A stretch of 42,773 nucleotides of DNA from JAILZP01 sp037444185 (lineage in GTDB: Bacteria > Bacillota > Desulfotomaculia > Desulfotomaculales > Desulfocucumaceae): assembly GCA_037444185.1 (NCBI GenBank), contig JBBIMW010000017.1, positions 1 through 42,773 on the forward strand, given 5' to 3'. The notes beneath the pieces were generated by a model that worked only from the letters and a program-made list of their open reading frames with translations, was not told the DNA's origin and did not search any database. Both the position numbers and the translations under genes were made by a program. Shown one piece after another: positions 26,569-33,676 of this stretch (its first letter is position 1; each line of letters opens with the position of its first letter).

Positions 26569-26778
26569 TCACTCCAACACCATCAGCACAGACTCCGGAT
26601 TAACCAAATCGCCGGGGGCGGCCTTTATCTCCTTTACCGCACCGTCGGCCGGGGCATATATTCTAACATACATCTTCATAGATTCAACGGTGGCCACCAC
26701 GTCGTTTTTCCTGACCCGGCCGCCCACCTCCACACTCAGCGAAACCAGTTTCCCCACCATGGGGGCGGTGACGTTCAT
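26569..26778 (-). CDS. Biotin carboxyl carrier protein, minimal single domain
   Basis: At 69 residues this is just the biotinyl domain. The biotinylated lysine is Lys35 in VESMKMYV, the canonical (A/S)MKM hairpin; the APMVGKL start and ADGAVKEI repeat form the two halves of the barrel. There is no N-terminal AccB extension or proline-rich linker, as in small GcdC/MmdC-type carriers that lost or lack their membrane tether. ATG at 26778 follows GGAGAGGAGGACC. It lies 21 bases after the carboxyltransferase gene and surely serves it by carrying CO2 on biotin. Confidence 0.93.
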   Translation of the reverse strand: MNVTAPMVGKLVSLSVEVGGRVRKNDVVATVESMKMYVRIYAPADGAVKEIKAAPGDLVNPESVLMVLE

Positions 26779-26799
26779 CCCCGGTCCTCCTCTCCTTAA

Positions 26800-28344
26800 T
26801 TACAGATTGATGTTGGAATACTTCCTCCAGGGCCTGGCCACCGACTTGTTTTCCAGCAAATCCAGGGCCGCGCAAATCCTCTGCCTGGTCTCGTGGGGCA
26901 TAATCACCTCGTCGATGTAACCCCGCTCGGCCGCCCGGTACGGGTTCTCATATAGATCCCGGTATTCCTGAATCCTCTTGGCCTTTACCTCCTCCGGATT
27001 CCCGGCGCTTTTTATCTCCTTGGCGAAAATAACGCTGGCGGCGGTTTCGGCCCCAACGATGGTCACCGTGGCCTCAGGCCAGGCGAACACCATGTCGGCT
27101 CCGGTGTCCTTGCAGCACATGCCCAGGTAGGCCCCGGCAAAGGACTTGCGGATGATGACCGTCACCTTGGGCACGGTGGCGTCAATGTACGCGTACAGCA
27201 TTTTGGCACCATGCCTTAATATGCCCTTCCACTCCTCGAAGGGGCCAATCATAAAGGCCGGGGTGTCGTGTATGTTGACCAGAGGAATATTGAACAAATC
27301 GCAGAACCTGACAAACCTGGCCACCTTGTCGGCGGCGTTGCAGTCAATCACACCGCCCATCCAGTTGGGCTGACTGGCCACCACACCGGTGACCCGGCCG
27401 CTGAAGCGGGCGAAGCCTATGATTACGTTTTTGGCGAAGTCCGGCATGATCTCAAAAAAATATCCGCTGTCCACGATACGGTGAATTATCTCGTGCATGT
27501 CGTACGGCATCAGGCTGTGTTCGGGAACCAGCCCGTCCAGTTCCGGCACCGGGCGGCCGGCGGCGTCGCCGGTGTCGATCCGGGCAGGCTTTTCGCCATT
27601 GTTCTGGGGCAGGAAGGCAAGCAGTTCCTTGGTCTTGTCCAGGCAGTCCCGGTCATCCTCCACCACCACATGGGTGCAACCGGACTTGACGGCATGGGCC
27701 TCAATGCCGCAGAGGGTTTCCAGGTCGATGTCTATACCCAGCTGGGTCTTTACAAAGGCCGGGCCGGCAATACCCATGAAGCCGGTTTTCCGGCACTGGA
27801 AGACAAAGTCCTGCATCACCGGATGATAGGCCTGCCCGCCCAGGCAGGGGCCCATCAGCAGCGCTATCTGCGGAATGATGCCCGAAGCCAGATTCTGGGA
27901 CCGGAAAAGCCAGGCGTAAGCCTCCAGGGTGTCCATACCCTCCTGGAGCCGGGCACCTCCGGAGTCGTTCATTCCCACGAAGGGTATGCCCATCTCCTTG
28001 GCCATGTCTATGGCCTGGGCAAACTTCTTGCCGTGGTATTCGCCGAAGGTTCCGGCCATGGCGGTGTAGTCCTCTGCGGCGGCCATCACCATGCGGCCGT
28101 TGACCTTGCCGTACCCCACCACCACCCCTTCGGCCGGCACGTCCTTGTCGGCCATGCCGAAGGCAGTAATGCGGTGTTTGACAAACATGCCGATCTCGGT
28201 GAAGGTGCCGGAATCAAAGAAATACTCGATCCTCTCCCTGGCGGTCCACTTGCCGGCCTTCTTCTGCCCGGCCACCGCCTTTTCACCCCCCATGGCCTTG
28301 ATTTGCTCTCTTTTCCGGGCCAGCTCTTCATAAATTTTCCTCAT
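26800..28344 (-). CDS. Biotin-dependent acyl-CoA carboxyltransferase (decarboxylase alpha / carboxylase beta type)
   Basis: This 514-residue protein has the two crotonase-like halves of the PccB/MmdA/GcdA family. The N-terminal half has KWTARERIEYFFDSGTF and MNDSGGARLQEGMDTL, an oxyanion/CoA loop; the C-terminal half has IIRKSFAGAYLGMCCK and FAWPEATVTIVGAETAA. It moves CO2 between an acyl-CoA and biotin on the adjacent carrier. No biotin carboxylase is encoded in the window, which favours a decarboxylase role (glutaconyl-CoA or methylmalonyl-CoA decarboxylase), but no membrane beta subunit is present either. Next to a glutaryl-CoA-dehydrogenase-like enzyme, glutaconyl-CoA is the preferred substrate (inference). 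It is shorter than Acidaminococcus GcdA and similar in length to PccB/MmdA. Confidence 0.88.
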   Translation of the reverse strand: MRKIYEELARKREQIKAMGGEKAVAGQKKAGKWTARERIEYFFDSGTFTEIGMFVKHRITAFGMADKDVPAEGVVVGYGKVNGRMVMAAAEDYTAMAGTFGEYHGKKFAQAIDMAKEMGIPFVGMNDSGGARLQEGMDTLEAYAWLFRSQNLASGIIPQIALLMGPCLGGQAYHPVMQDFVFQCRKTGFMGIAGPAFVKTQLGIDIDLETLCGIEAHAVKSGCTHVVVEDDRDCLDKTKELLAFLPQNNGEKPARIDTGDAAGRPVPELDGLVPEHSLMPYDMHEIIHRIVDSGYFFEIMPDFAKNVIIGFARFSGRVTGVVASQPNWMGGVIDCNAADKVARFVRFCDLFNIPLVNIHDTPAFMIGPFEEWKGILRHGAKMLYAYIDATVPKVTVIIRKSFAGAYLGMCCKDTGADMVFAWPEATVTIVGAETAASVIFAKEIKSAGNPEEVKAKRIQEYRDLYENPYRAAERGYIDEVIMPHETRQRICAALDLLENKSVARPWRKYSNINL

Positions 28345-28377
28345 TTATATCCTCCCCTGCTCCCAATCCCGCCCTTT

Positions 28378-29535
28378 TTACCTGTTGGCCTTGCGGTATC
28401 CCAGGGCATCGTTGGAAATTATCATCTTCTGGATATTGCTGGTACCCTCCACAATTTGATACGATTTGGCGTCCCGGTAATACCTGGCGATGGGATACTC
28501 CTCGGAATAGCCATAGGAGCCGTAAATCTTAATGGCATAATCGGCGCATTTGTTACACGCCTCGGCAGCGAAGTATTTGCCCATGGAGGTCTCCAGAGTG
28601 TTGGGCGCACCCTTGTCCTTCAGTGTGGCCGCCCGGTAAACCAGCAGCCTGGCGGCCTCTGCGTCCACCACCATTTGGGCGATCATATCCTGGATCATCT
28701 GGAATTTGCCAATGGGCTGGCCAAACTGCTGCCTCTCGTTGGCATACTGCAGCGCGGCGTCGATGCAGGCCTGGGCCACTCCCAGGGCTCCGGCGGCGCA
28801 GCCCAGGCGGGTGTCGTCCAGCTGGCTCATACATATCTTAAATCCGTCCCCTTCTTTTCCCAAAAGATTTTCCCTGGGCACACGAAGGTTCTCAAAGGTC
28901 ATGGACCCCACCGGGGCGGACCAGGTGCCCAACTTCTCGGTAATGGGCTCCACGGTCACCCCCGGAGACTTACAGTCCAGCACGAAGGCGGAAATGCCCC
29001 TGGGCCCCTTGCCGGGGTCGGTGACGGCGTACAGCAGGGCCACATCGGCCACCGGGGCGTTGGATATCCACATTTTGCTGCCGTTGACCACGTAATGATC
29101 GCCGTCGGGAACGGCCCTGGTCTTCATTGCGGCCACATCGGATCCGGCATCGGGCTCGGTGATGGCGAAAGCTCCCAGCAAGTCTGCCTCCACCAGGCCG
29201 GGGATGTATTTTCTCTTCAGATCCTCACTGCCGAACTTCAATATTGTCCGGGCGGGACCCAGGGCGTTCATGTTGAAGGGCAGCCTCATGGAACTGTGCA
29301 CCCTGGCTATCTCCTCGGCAATCAGGGTGATGGCCAGGAAACCCATGTCATTGCCGCCGTATTCCTCGGGAATGACACAGCCGAAAAAGCCCAGTTCCCC
29401 CATTTTCTTAACCAGATCCCGGCGAAACCGGTGGGCCTTGTCATCCTGGTCCACCGTCGGGGCTATTTCCTTCAGGGCAAAGTCCCGGGCGACTTTTTTT
29501 ATGTCCTGCAGTTCTTCGGTAAGCTCAAAATTCAC
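28378..29535 (-). CDS. Acyl-CoA dehydrogenase, resembling non-decarboxylating glutaryl-CoA dehydrogenase
   Basis: This 385-residue flavoprotein oxidises an acyl-CoA to the 2-enoyl-CoA and passes electrons to ETF. I chose GTG at 29535, which has GGGGAG 8 bases upstream and yields the normal MNFELTEELQ opening. The catalytic base is Glu363 in VEGTSNIQKMI. FAD/substrate motifs include FAITEPDAGSD and MWISNAPVADV. Segments RLGCAAGALGVAQACIDAA, IGKFQMIQDMIAQM and the ending DALGYRKANR are very like what I recall of the Desulfococcus non-decarboxylating glutaryl-CoA dehydrogenase, more so than butyryl-CoA dehydrogenases. It leads the operon with the carboxyltransferase (33 bases downstream) and biotin carrier. 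A predicted sigma-54 promoter lies about 280 bases upstream. Family call firm, substrate moderate. Confidence 0.85.
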   Translation of the reverse strand: MNFELTEELQDIKKVARDFALKEIAPTVDQDDKAHRFRRDLVKKMGELGFFGCVIPEEYGGNDMGFLAITLIAEEIARVHSSMRLPFNMNALGPARTILKFGSEDLKRKYIPGLVEADLLGAFAITEPDAGSDVAAMKTRAVPDGDHYVVNGSKMWISNAPVADVALLYAVTDPGKGPRGISAFVLDCKSPGVTVEPITEKLGTWSAPVGSMTFENLRVPRENLLGKEGDGFKICMSQLDDTRLGCAAGALGVAQACIDAALQYANERQQFGQPIGKFQMIQDMIAQMVVDAEAARLLVYRAATLKDKGAPNTLETSMGKYFAAEACNKCADYAIKIYGSYGYSEEYPIARYYRDAKSYQIVEGTSNIQKMIISNDALGYRKANR

Positions 29536-29821
29536 TTCATTCACTCCCCGTATAATTTTTTGCCTCCCTGCAATACAAACCTCCATGTTAATCCGATTGA
29601 CGCCACAAACAATGAAATTATCTACCGCATATCGAGAAATCCCACGCAAAAACCGTGCCCGGCAACAGGCGGCGGCCGGCGGCCCTCCTCAACGAAGAGA
29701 TCCTTGCGAAATAAGGATCTCCACGGAAACAACCAGATAATTAAAATACCACCGCCGCCAAAGTGGACTGCATAACTGCATTGATAATGTAAAGATGCAT
29801 AGGATACGGAAGGGTCCATTA

Positions 29822-29838
29822 CGGCATGGACAATGCCA
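29822..29838 (-). promoter_or_regulatory. Sigma-54 promoter of the acyl-CoA dehydrogenase operon
   Basis: The minus strand reads TTGGCATTGTCCATGCCG. GG (29837-29836) and GC (29825-29824) are exactly 10 bases apart. The -24 part TGGCATT is identical to that of the TRAP operon promoter; the -12 part is ATGC instead of TTGC, a weaker match. Confidence 0.55.
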
Positions 29839-29853
29839 AAAGCCATTGTCCCA

Positions 29854-29890
29854 AAAGTTAACAGCAAGGCCGGGCCTTGCTGTTAACTTT
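29854..29890. terminator. Perfect 18-bp inverted repeat: coat gene terminator and/or activator site
   Basis: AAAGTTAACAGCAAGGCC, one central G, then GGCCTTGCTGTTAACTTT: two perfect 18-base arms. On the minus strand it follows the coat protein gene by 74 bases and ends in CTTTTGG, so it can act as a terminator. It also lies 40-80 bases upstream of the predicted sigma-54 start, so it may be an activator or repressor site. Confidence 0.65.
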
Positions 29891-29964
29891 GCCTTACCTG
29901 GGCACGGACCCCCAAGCCGCCTGGGTGGCGCCACTGCCCGGAGCCGATTCAAGACCGGAAAACG

Positions 29965-30693
29965 TTAATGCTGTCCCGGCACATGCCCCTGGGCGCCGGC
30001 CTGGTACCCCTGCTGCTGCATGCCCGGGTACGCCTGGCCCCCCGGGGCATGTCTCGGCATTTCAGGCGTCTGGTAAAAACCCCTCTGTTCCATATATCTG
30101 AATATCTCGTGGGCCATATCCATGCAATTCCTGGCCGAATTGGCCGCCAGGCTGCGCAGGTGCGGATCGGCGCTTTCCAGCGCCGCCGCGGTGGCCCTGG
30201 TGGCGCCACCCTTGTGAAACAGCAGGGCCCCCCGGGCGATGGTGCGGTCGTTCATAATTCTGAAGGCAGCTTGCTGCTGCGCCTGCAGTTGTCCGGACTG
30301 CAGGCCGGACTGCATGCCGAACTGTATGTTGCCGCCCCCGGGCATGCCGCTTAAACCCTGGGCGCCTTGCATGCCGCCGGGCCCGGCGGCCCCCTGCACA
30401 CCGGCCATGCCAACGGCTCCGTGGATTCCGGCCATGCCCGGCGCCGGCCCGCCCTGCTGCAGCGATACAGTGGACTGGAACCTTGGAATATTGGAAATGT
30501 CCATTCCGTGCCCCTGCATCACGCCGGCCTTGTGCTGGTAATCTTCCACCATGCGGCGCTGCTGGTTCTCCAGAATCTGCCTGAGGGACAGATCCTGGCA
30601 GTGGTTGATGTAGTCCGAAAAATGGTCGATGATGCAGGCCGTATCCCTCAGCGCTTCATACATTTCCACAGCTTCCCGCATACCGAATTTCAT
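29965..30693 (-). CDS. CotF-like spore coat protein with collagen-like insert
   Basis: This 242-residue protein has two helical parts. Residues 1-60 (EALRDTACIIDHFSDYINH) and 140-205 (DRTIARGALLFHKGGATRAT, then ARNCMDMAHEIFRYMEQRGFY) match the CotF coat family, which acts in the spore coat. Between them is a low-complexity insert: residues 86-121 are twelve unbroken Gly-X-Y triplets (GMA GIH GAV GMA GVQ and so on), collagen-like, then a Gln-rich stretch. The C-terminus is Gly/Gln/Met-rich. ATG at 30693 has GGAGGGTGA 9 bases upstream. It follows a small acidic gene by 91 bases and is downstream of the AOR cluster, with which it may share read-through but not function. Confidence 0.75.
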   Translation of the reverse strand: MKFGMREAVEMYEALRDTACIIDHFSDYINHCQDLSLRQILENQQRRMVEDYQHKAGVMQGHGMDISNIPRFQSTVSLQQGGPAPGMAGIHGAVGMAGVQGAAGPGGMQGAQGLSGMPGGGNIQFGMQSGLQSGQLQAQQQAAFRIMNDRTIARGALLFHKGGATRATAAALESADPHLRSLAANSARNCMDMAHEIFRYMEQRGFYQTPEMPRHAPGGQAYPGMQQQGYQAGAQGHVPGQH

Positions 30694-30784
30694 TATGGAT
30701 TCACCCTCCGTCCTGTTTTTAATACCACCTCCTGTATTCTTCCACCTGTCACAAAAAAAATTCCCGCCCTCCCTGACCTGATCA

Positions 30785-30913
30785 TCAATAACCGTAAAAA
30801 TTGTGATACATCACATGATTTTCCATTTCTTCCTCCTCCGGCGCCAAATCCCCCCCCTCCTCCTGCCCGCCGCCTTCCTCCAGATTGTAGATTTCCCTTT
30901 CCTCCCTGGCCAC
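30785..30913 (-). CDS. Small acidic protein, 42 residues, unknown
   Basis: GTG at 30913 has an excellent ribosome site (GGGGGTG, 6 bases upstream) and opens MAREEREIYNLEEGGG. The protein has about 14 acidic residues, a Gly-rich middle and an aromatic end MYHNFYGY. The frame passes through an 8-G run (30850-30857), so it depends on exact slippage-free reading. It lies 72 bases after the MoaD-like gene and 91 bases before the coat gene on the same strand. A tyrosine-rich tail and this placement would suit a small coat or spore-associated protein (inference). I do not recognise the family. Confidence 0.55.
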   Translation of the reverse strand: MAREEREIYNLEEGGGQEEGGDLAPEEEEMENHVMYHNFYGY

Positions 30914-30961
30914 TTTGTTCACCCCCGGCTTTTTCTGGGATTAACATACCCGCCCGGACAG

Positions 30962-30989
30962 GTATTATTCCCGGAACGATCCATGTCAA
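30962..30989 (-). promoter_or_regulatory. Weak promoter candidate for the small acidic/coat genes
   Basis: TTGACA (30989-30984) overlaps the stop codon of the MoaD-like gene and is followed after 16 bases by TAATAC (30967-30962), a poor -10. It could uncouple the coat genes from the AOR operon. I found no convincing sporulation sigma promoter. Confidence 0.25.
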
Positions 30990-31264
30990 CCGCCGCCCAG
31001 CACGGCAAAAACAGTCAGCTGGTCGCCGTCCTTCACCGGTTCGTCCCGGGCCAGGGACCATTCCAGCCTTTCCCCGTTTAAAAAAATCTGGTACAGATAA
31101 TCCAGCTTGCCCTCCTCATCGAACAATTCGGCCTCCAGGGCCGGATACAGCCGGGTCAATTCATCCAGCACCTCACCCACCGTCCGGCAAACCGGTTCCA
31201 GTTGTATCAGGCCCACACCGGCCGCTGAAGCAATTAGCGGCATAAATTTTATCTGAATGCTCAT
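30986..31264 (-). CDS. MoaD/ThiS-like sulfur carrier protein of the AOR cluster
   Basis: This 92-residue ubiquitin-like protein ends in LGGG, the Gly-Gly terminus that carries thiocarboxylate in MoaD-like carriers, which donate the dithiolene sulfurs of molybdo/tungstopterin. Middle features LYPALEAELFDEEG and LNGERLEW...DGDQLTVF follow the beta-grasp pattern. I chose ATG at 31264, which has AGGTGG 10 bases upstream; a TTG at 31273 is too close to that site. It directly follows the ferredoxin-like gene (15 bases) and AOR, so it probably supplies cofactor for this AOR. Confidence 0.85.
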   Translation of the reverse strand: MSIQIKFMPLIASAAGVGLIQLEPVCRTVGEVLDELTRLYPALEAELFDEEGKLDYLYQIFLNGERLEWSLARDEPVKDGDQLTVFAVLGGG

Positions 31265-31279
31265 TTTGGCCAACCCACC

Positions 31280-31750
31280 TTAAATGACCACCACGGGCTC
31301 GGTAAAGAAGGGCTCTTCCCCGGCGTCCTCCCTGGCCTCCAGGACCAGCGCCCCGGTTGGGCAGGCCTCGACGCAGGCGGGAGCCTTTCTGCCGGCGCAG
31401 CGGTCGCACTTGATGGCCACCTCCCGGGTAACGTCCCGGCTGACAGCGCCATACGGGCAGACCATCAGGCACATCCAGCAGCCGACGCAGCGGGTCTGGT
31501 CCTGAATGACCAGTCCGGTCGGGGGATCCTTGCTTATGCAGCCTGTCATGCAGGCGTCCAGGCACGGCGGATCCCCACAGTGACGGCATATCTCCTGAAA
31601 CTCATACCGTTCGACGAGATTCTGCCTGATCCTGATTGCTCCCAGCCGGGGGTTGACCTCACCCCGGTGCACCAAGGCGCAGGCGTTGGCACAAATCCGG
31701 CAGCCGGCGCACAAGAAGGGCCGGGCGTATATTTGTTTTTGTCTGGGCAT
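31280..31750 (-). CDS. Ferredoxin-like electron transfer subunit with four [4Fe-4S] motifs
   Basis: This 156-residue protein has sixteen cysteines in four groups (14/17/20/24, 55/58/63/67, 88/91/94/98, 115/118/126/130), the layout of HycB/DmsB-like subunits carrying four [4Fe-4S] clusters. There is no signal peptide, so it is cytosolic. ATG at 31750 is fixed by GAGGAGG 8 bases upstream; the frame is open further upstream into the AOR gene but without family similarity. It starts 28 bases after AOR and should relay electrons between AOR and the FAD oxidoreductase or other acceptors. Confidence 0.92.
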   Translation of the reverse strand: MPRQKQIYARPFLCAGCRICANACALVHRGEVNPRLGAIRIRQNLVERYEFQEICRHCGDPPCLDACMTGCISKDPPTGLVIQDQTRCVGCWMCLMVCPYGAVSRDVTREVAIKCDRCAGRKAPACVEACPTGALVLEAREDAGEEPFFTEPVVVI

Positions 31751-31778
31751 ATCTAAAACCTCCTCACTAAGGCATACA

Positions 31779-33644
31779 TTATGACAGGTCCCGCAGGGAG
31801 TCCAGCTCCGCCACCCGGCCGGCCGGCAGCATGCCGTCGCCGTCCCAGCCGCGCAGCGCGTAGTAGTCGTCCAGCATCCCCTCAAACCCTTGCCTGTCAA
31901 TATGGCTGCCCTTTGCCCTGGCACTGGGCATCGGTTCGTCGAAATAGCGGGCCGGCAGGGTGTCGTCCTTCCTGCTGATACCCTTTTCCCTGTGGTTGAT
32001 CAGCCGCTCCAGGTCAATCACCCGCCTGCCCGCCTCCTCCAGTTCCTTCTCGCTGAAATCCAGCCCGTAGGCCAGTTTCACCAGCTCCCGGAAATGGGTG
32101 TATTTCAGATTGCGCGGACTGTTGAATCCGTGACAAATAAATTTGCATATACCCAGGCAGTCGATGGCCGCGTATATGTTCTCGTGGAAATACACCAGGC
32201 GGCCCTTCGAGTTATAGGACATCGGATTGGGGTCGATGGGAACGCCGTAAATATCCCGTCTCACTTCCGACGGCAGATCCAATATTTCCAGGGTGGGCCG
32301 GCTGCGCAGGTGGTCCGCCCCCCGGGATGAAGTGGCTATGCCCAGGGCAAAGCCCTTCAAGTAGCGCACGTCATGGGGGTCGGACTGCGGCAGGCCTTTG
32401 ACGGCGATGAGGAAGCCGGCGGTTTCAGCGCCGAATTTCTCCACCAGGCGGCTGCCTTCGGCCAGCATGTCGCCGAATCCCCGCCGGTAGGCTATGTCGC
32501 TGATGAGCCGGCGCATCAGCGGATAATCGCCGAAGCGCAGTCTGTATCCCACCGTCTTTTCGTCAAGGTAGCCCTTCTCAAACAGCTCCACGGCCCAGGC
32601 TATATAGGTGCCTGTAGAGGAAACGTCAAGGCCCAGATCATTGAGCAAGTTGTTAAGGTCAATCATTTGGCCGGTGTCCGCCACGCCGATGTTGGCCCCC
32701 ACCAGAACCTCCGTCGTATACTCCGGGCCTTCCCCGCCCAGCCGGTTGCGGTGGCGGCAGTGGACCACACAGCCGTAGCAGGAAAGCATTTTATCCACAT
32801 ACTTGTGCACTTCTTCGGCGTTCAGGGTGTCGAAAAATACCGTCTGCTGGCTGTTGTGGGTGCGGATGGCGCCCAGGTAGTTGCTCACATCGTAGAGAAG
32901 CGGGGTGCCCACCCGGCCCATGACTCCAATCACTTTGGATTTTTTCAAATAATCCCGCAACTCCATGTACTTGGCCAGCATCCCCCCGGGATCGGCCACG
33001 GGCAGGCCACCGTTACCCCGCGCCACCACCGCCTTCAGGTTCTTTGATCCCCAAACCGCCCCGGTTCCGCAGCGGCCGGCGGCGTTTTTCAAGCCGTAGC
33101 GGGTGGCGGCATAACGCACCATATTTTCACCCGCCGGCCCGATGCATTCAATCTCCACATCGGACCCCAGATCATACTTCATCTTAACCTGGGTGTCGCT
33201 GCAGGTCAGCCCCCAGTACGGCGAGGCGTCCCGGATCTCTATGCTCCCGCCTTCAATGTAAAGGTAAACCGGCGAAACGGCCCGCCCCAGGATGATCAGC
33301 CGGTCAATGCCGGCGAAGCGCATTTCCGGCCCGAAAAAGCCGCCTATGTTGGCATCCCCGATGATGCCGCTCTCGGGGGACTTGCAGGTTACATTGTGGC
33401 GGCCGCTGTTGGGCACCAGCATGCCGGTGAGGAGCCCGTTCCCGATAATCAGCACATTGTCGGGGGAGAGAGGGTCACAGCCGGGTTTCAGGTGCTTATA
33501 AAGATAATACATGTTCAATCCCCGGCCGCCTACGAACTTCCTGAGTATTTCGGGCGGCGTCACGATGTATTCCACGGACCGGTCGGTAAGGTTGACCAGG
33601 GCGTTTAAACAGATGGGCCTCTCCTCGGTCGGATGACGGGTCAT
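31779..33644 (-). CDS. aor: Tungsten-type aldehyde:ferredoxin oxidoreductase
   Basis: This 621-residue enzyme oxidises aldehydes to acids (or reduces acids) with a bis-pterin tungsten/molybdenum cofactor and one [4Fe-4S] cluster. The N-terminal domain has GGRGLNMYYLY and NIGGFFGPEMRFAG; IGPAGENMVRYAA is the pterin-binding stretch. Cluster cysteines are 289, 292, 296 (CYGCVVHC) and 500 (DCLGICKF). ATG at 33644 has AAGGAGATG 6 bases upstream; an earlier in-frame start lacks one. It sits in an operon with an FAD oxidoreductase, a polyferredoxin and a MoaD-like carrier. Substrate is unknown; the family includes benzaldehyde- and general aldehyde-oxidising members. It is intact, unlike the BamB-like remnant at the left edge. 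Confidence 0.93.
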   Translation of the reverse strand: MTRHPTEERPICLNALVNLTDRSVEYIVTPPEILRKFVGGRGLNMYYLYKHLKPGCDPLSPDNVLIIGNGLLTGMLVPNSGRHNVTCKSPESGIIGDANIGGFFGPEMRFAGIDRLIILGRAVSPVYLYIEGGSIEIRDASPYWGLTCSDTQVKMKYDLGSDVEIECIGPAGENMVRYAATRYGLKNAAGRCGTGAVWGSKNLKAVVARGNGGLPVADPGGMLAKYMELRDYLKKSKVIGVMGRVGTPLLYDVSNYLGAIRTHNSQQTVFFDTLNAEEVHKYVDKMLSCYGCVVHCRHRNRLGGEGPEYTTEVLVGANIGVADTGQMIDLNNLLNDLGLDVSSTGTYIAWAVELFEKGYLDEKTVGYRLRFGDYPLMRRLISDIAYRRGFGDMLAEGSRLVEKFGAETAGFLIAVKGLPQSDPHDVRYLKGFALGIATSSRGADHLRSRPTLEILDLPSEVRRDIYGVPIDPNPMSYNSKGRLVYFHENIYAAIDCLGICKFICHGFNSPRNLKYTHFRELVKLAYGLDFSEKELEEAGRRVIDLERLINHREKGISRKDDTLPARYFDEPMPSARAKGSHIDRQGFEGMLDDYYALRGWDGDGMLPAGRVAELDSLRDLS

Positions 33645-33676
33645 AAAATCATCTCCTTTCCAAACTTCCAAGCAAA

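Larger units (their letters stand above)
29536..29964. other. Control region of the acyl-CoA dehydrogenase operon
   Basis: No gene is visible. It contains a predicted sigma-54 promoter (29822-29838), a perfect 37-base inverted repeat just upstream of it (29854-29890), and in the leader a stem GAGATCCTT/AAGGATCTC (29697-29705 and 29713-29721). The leader from the predicted start to GTG is about 280 bases. Confidence 0.55.

Noticed and set aside
27268..29775. Plus-strand open frame of 835 codons opposite the carboxyltransferase and acyl-CoA dehydrogenase genes
   Set aside because: Rich in His, Gly and Pro, with no domain sense, while the minus strand carries two clearly recognised enzymes with ribosome sites. 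High GC content leaves the opposite frame open.
30014..30020. TGCTGCA half-site upstream of the acyl-CoA dehydrogenase promoter
   Set aside because: Lies inside Gln-rich CAG codons of the coat gene about 200 bases from the predicted start; likely chance.
30693..31061. Minus-strand frame of 122 codons between the coat and MoaD-like genes
   Set aside because: No ribosome site, overlaps the MoaD-like gene in another frame; the 42-residue frame at 30785-30913 is better supported.
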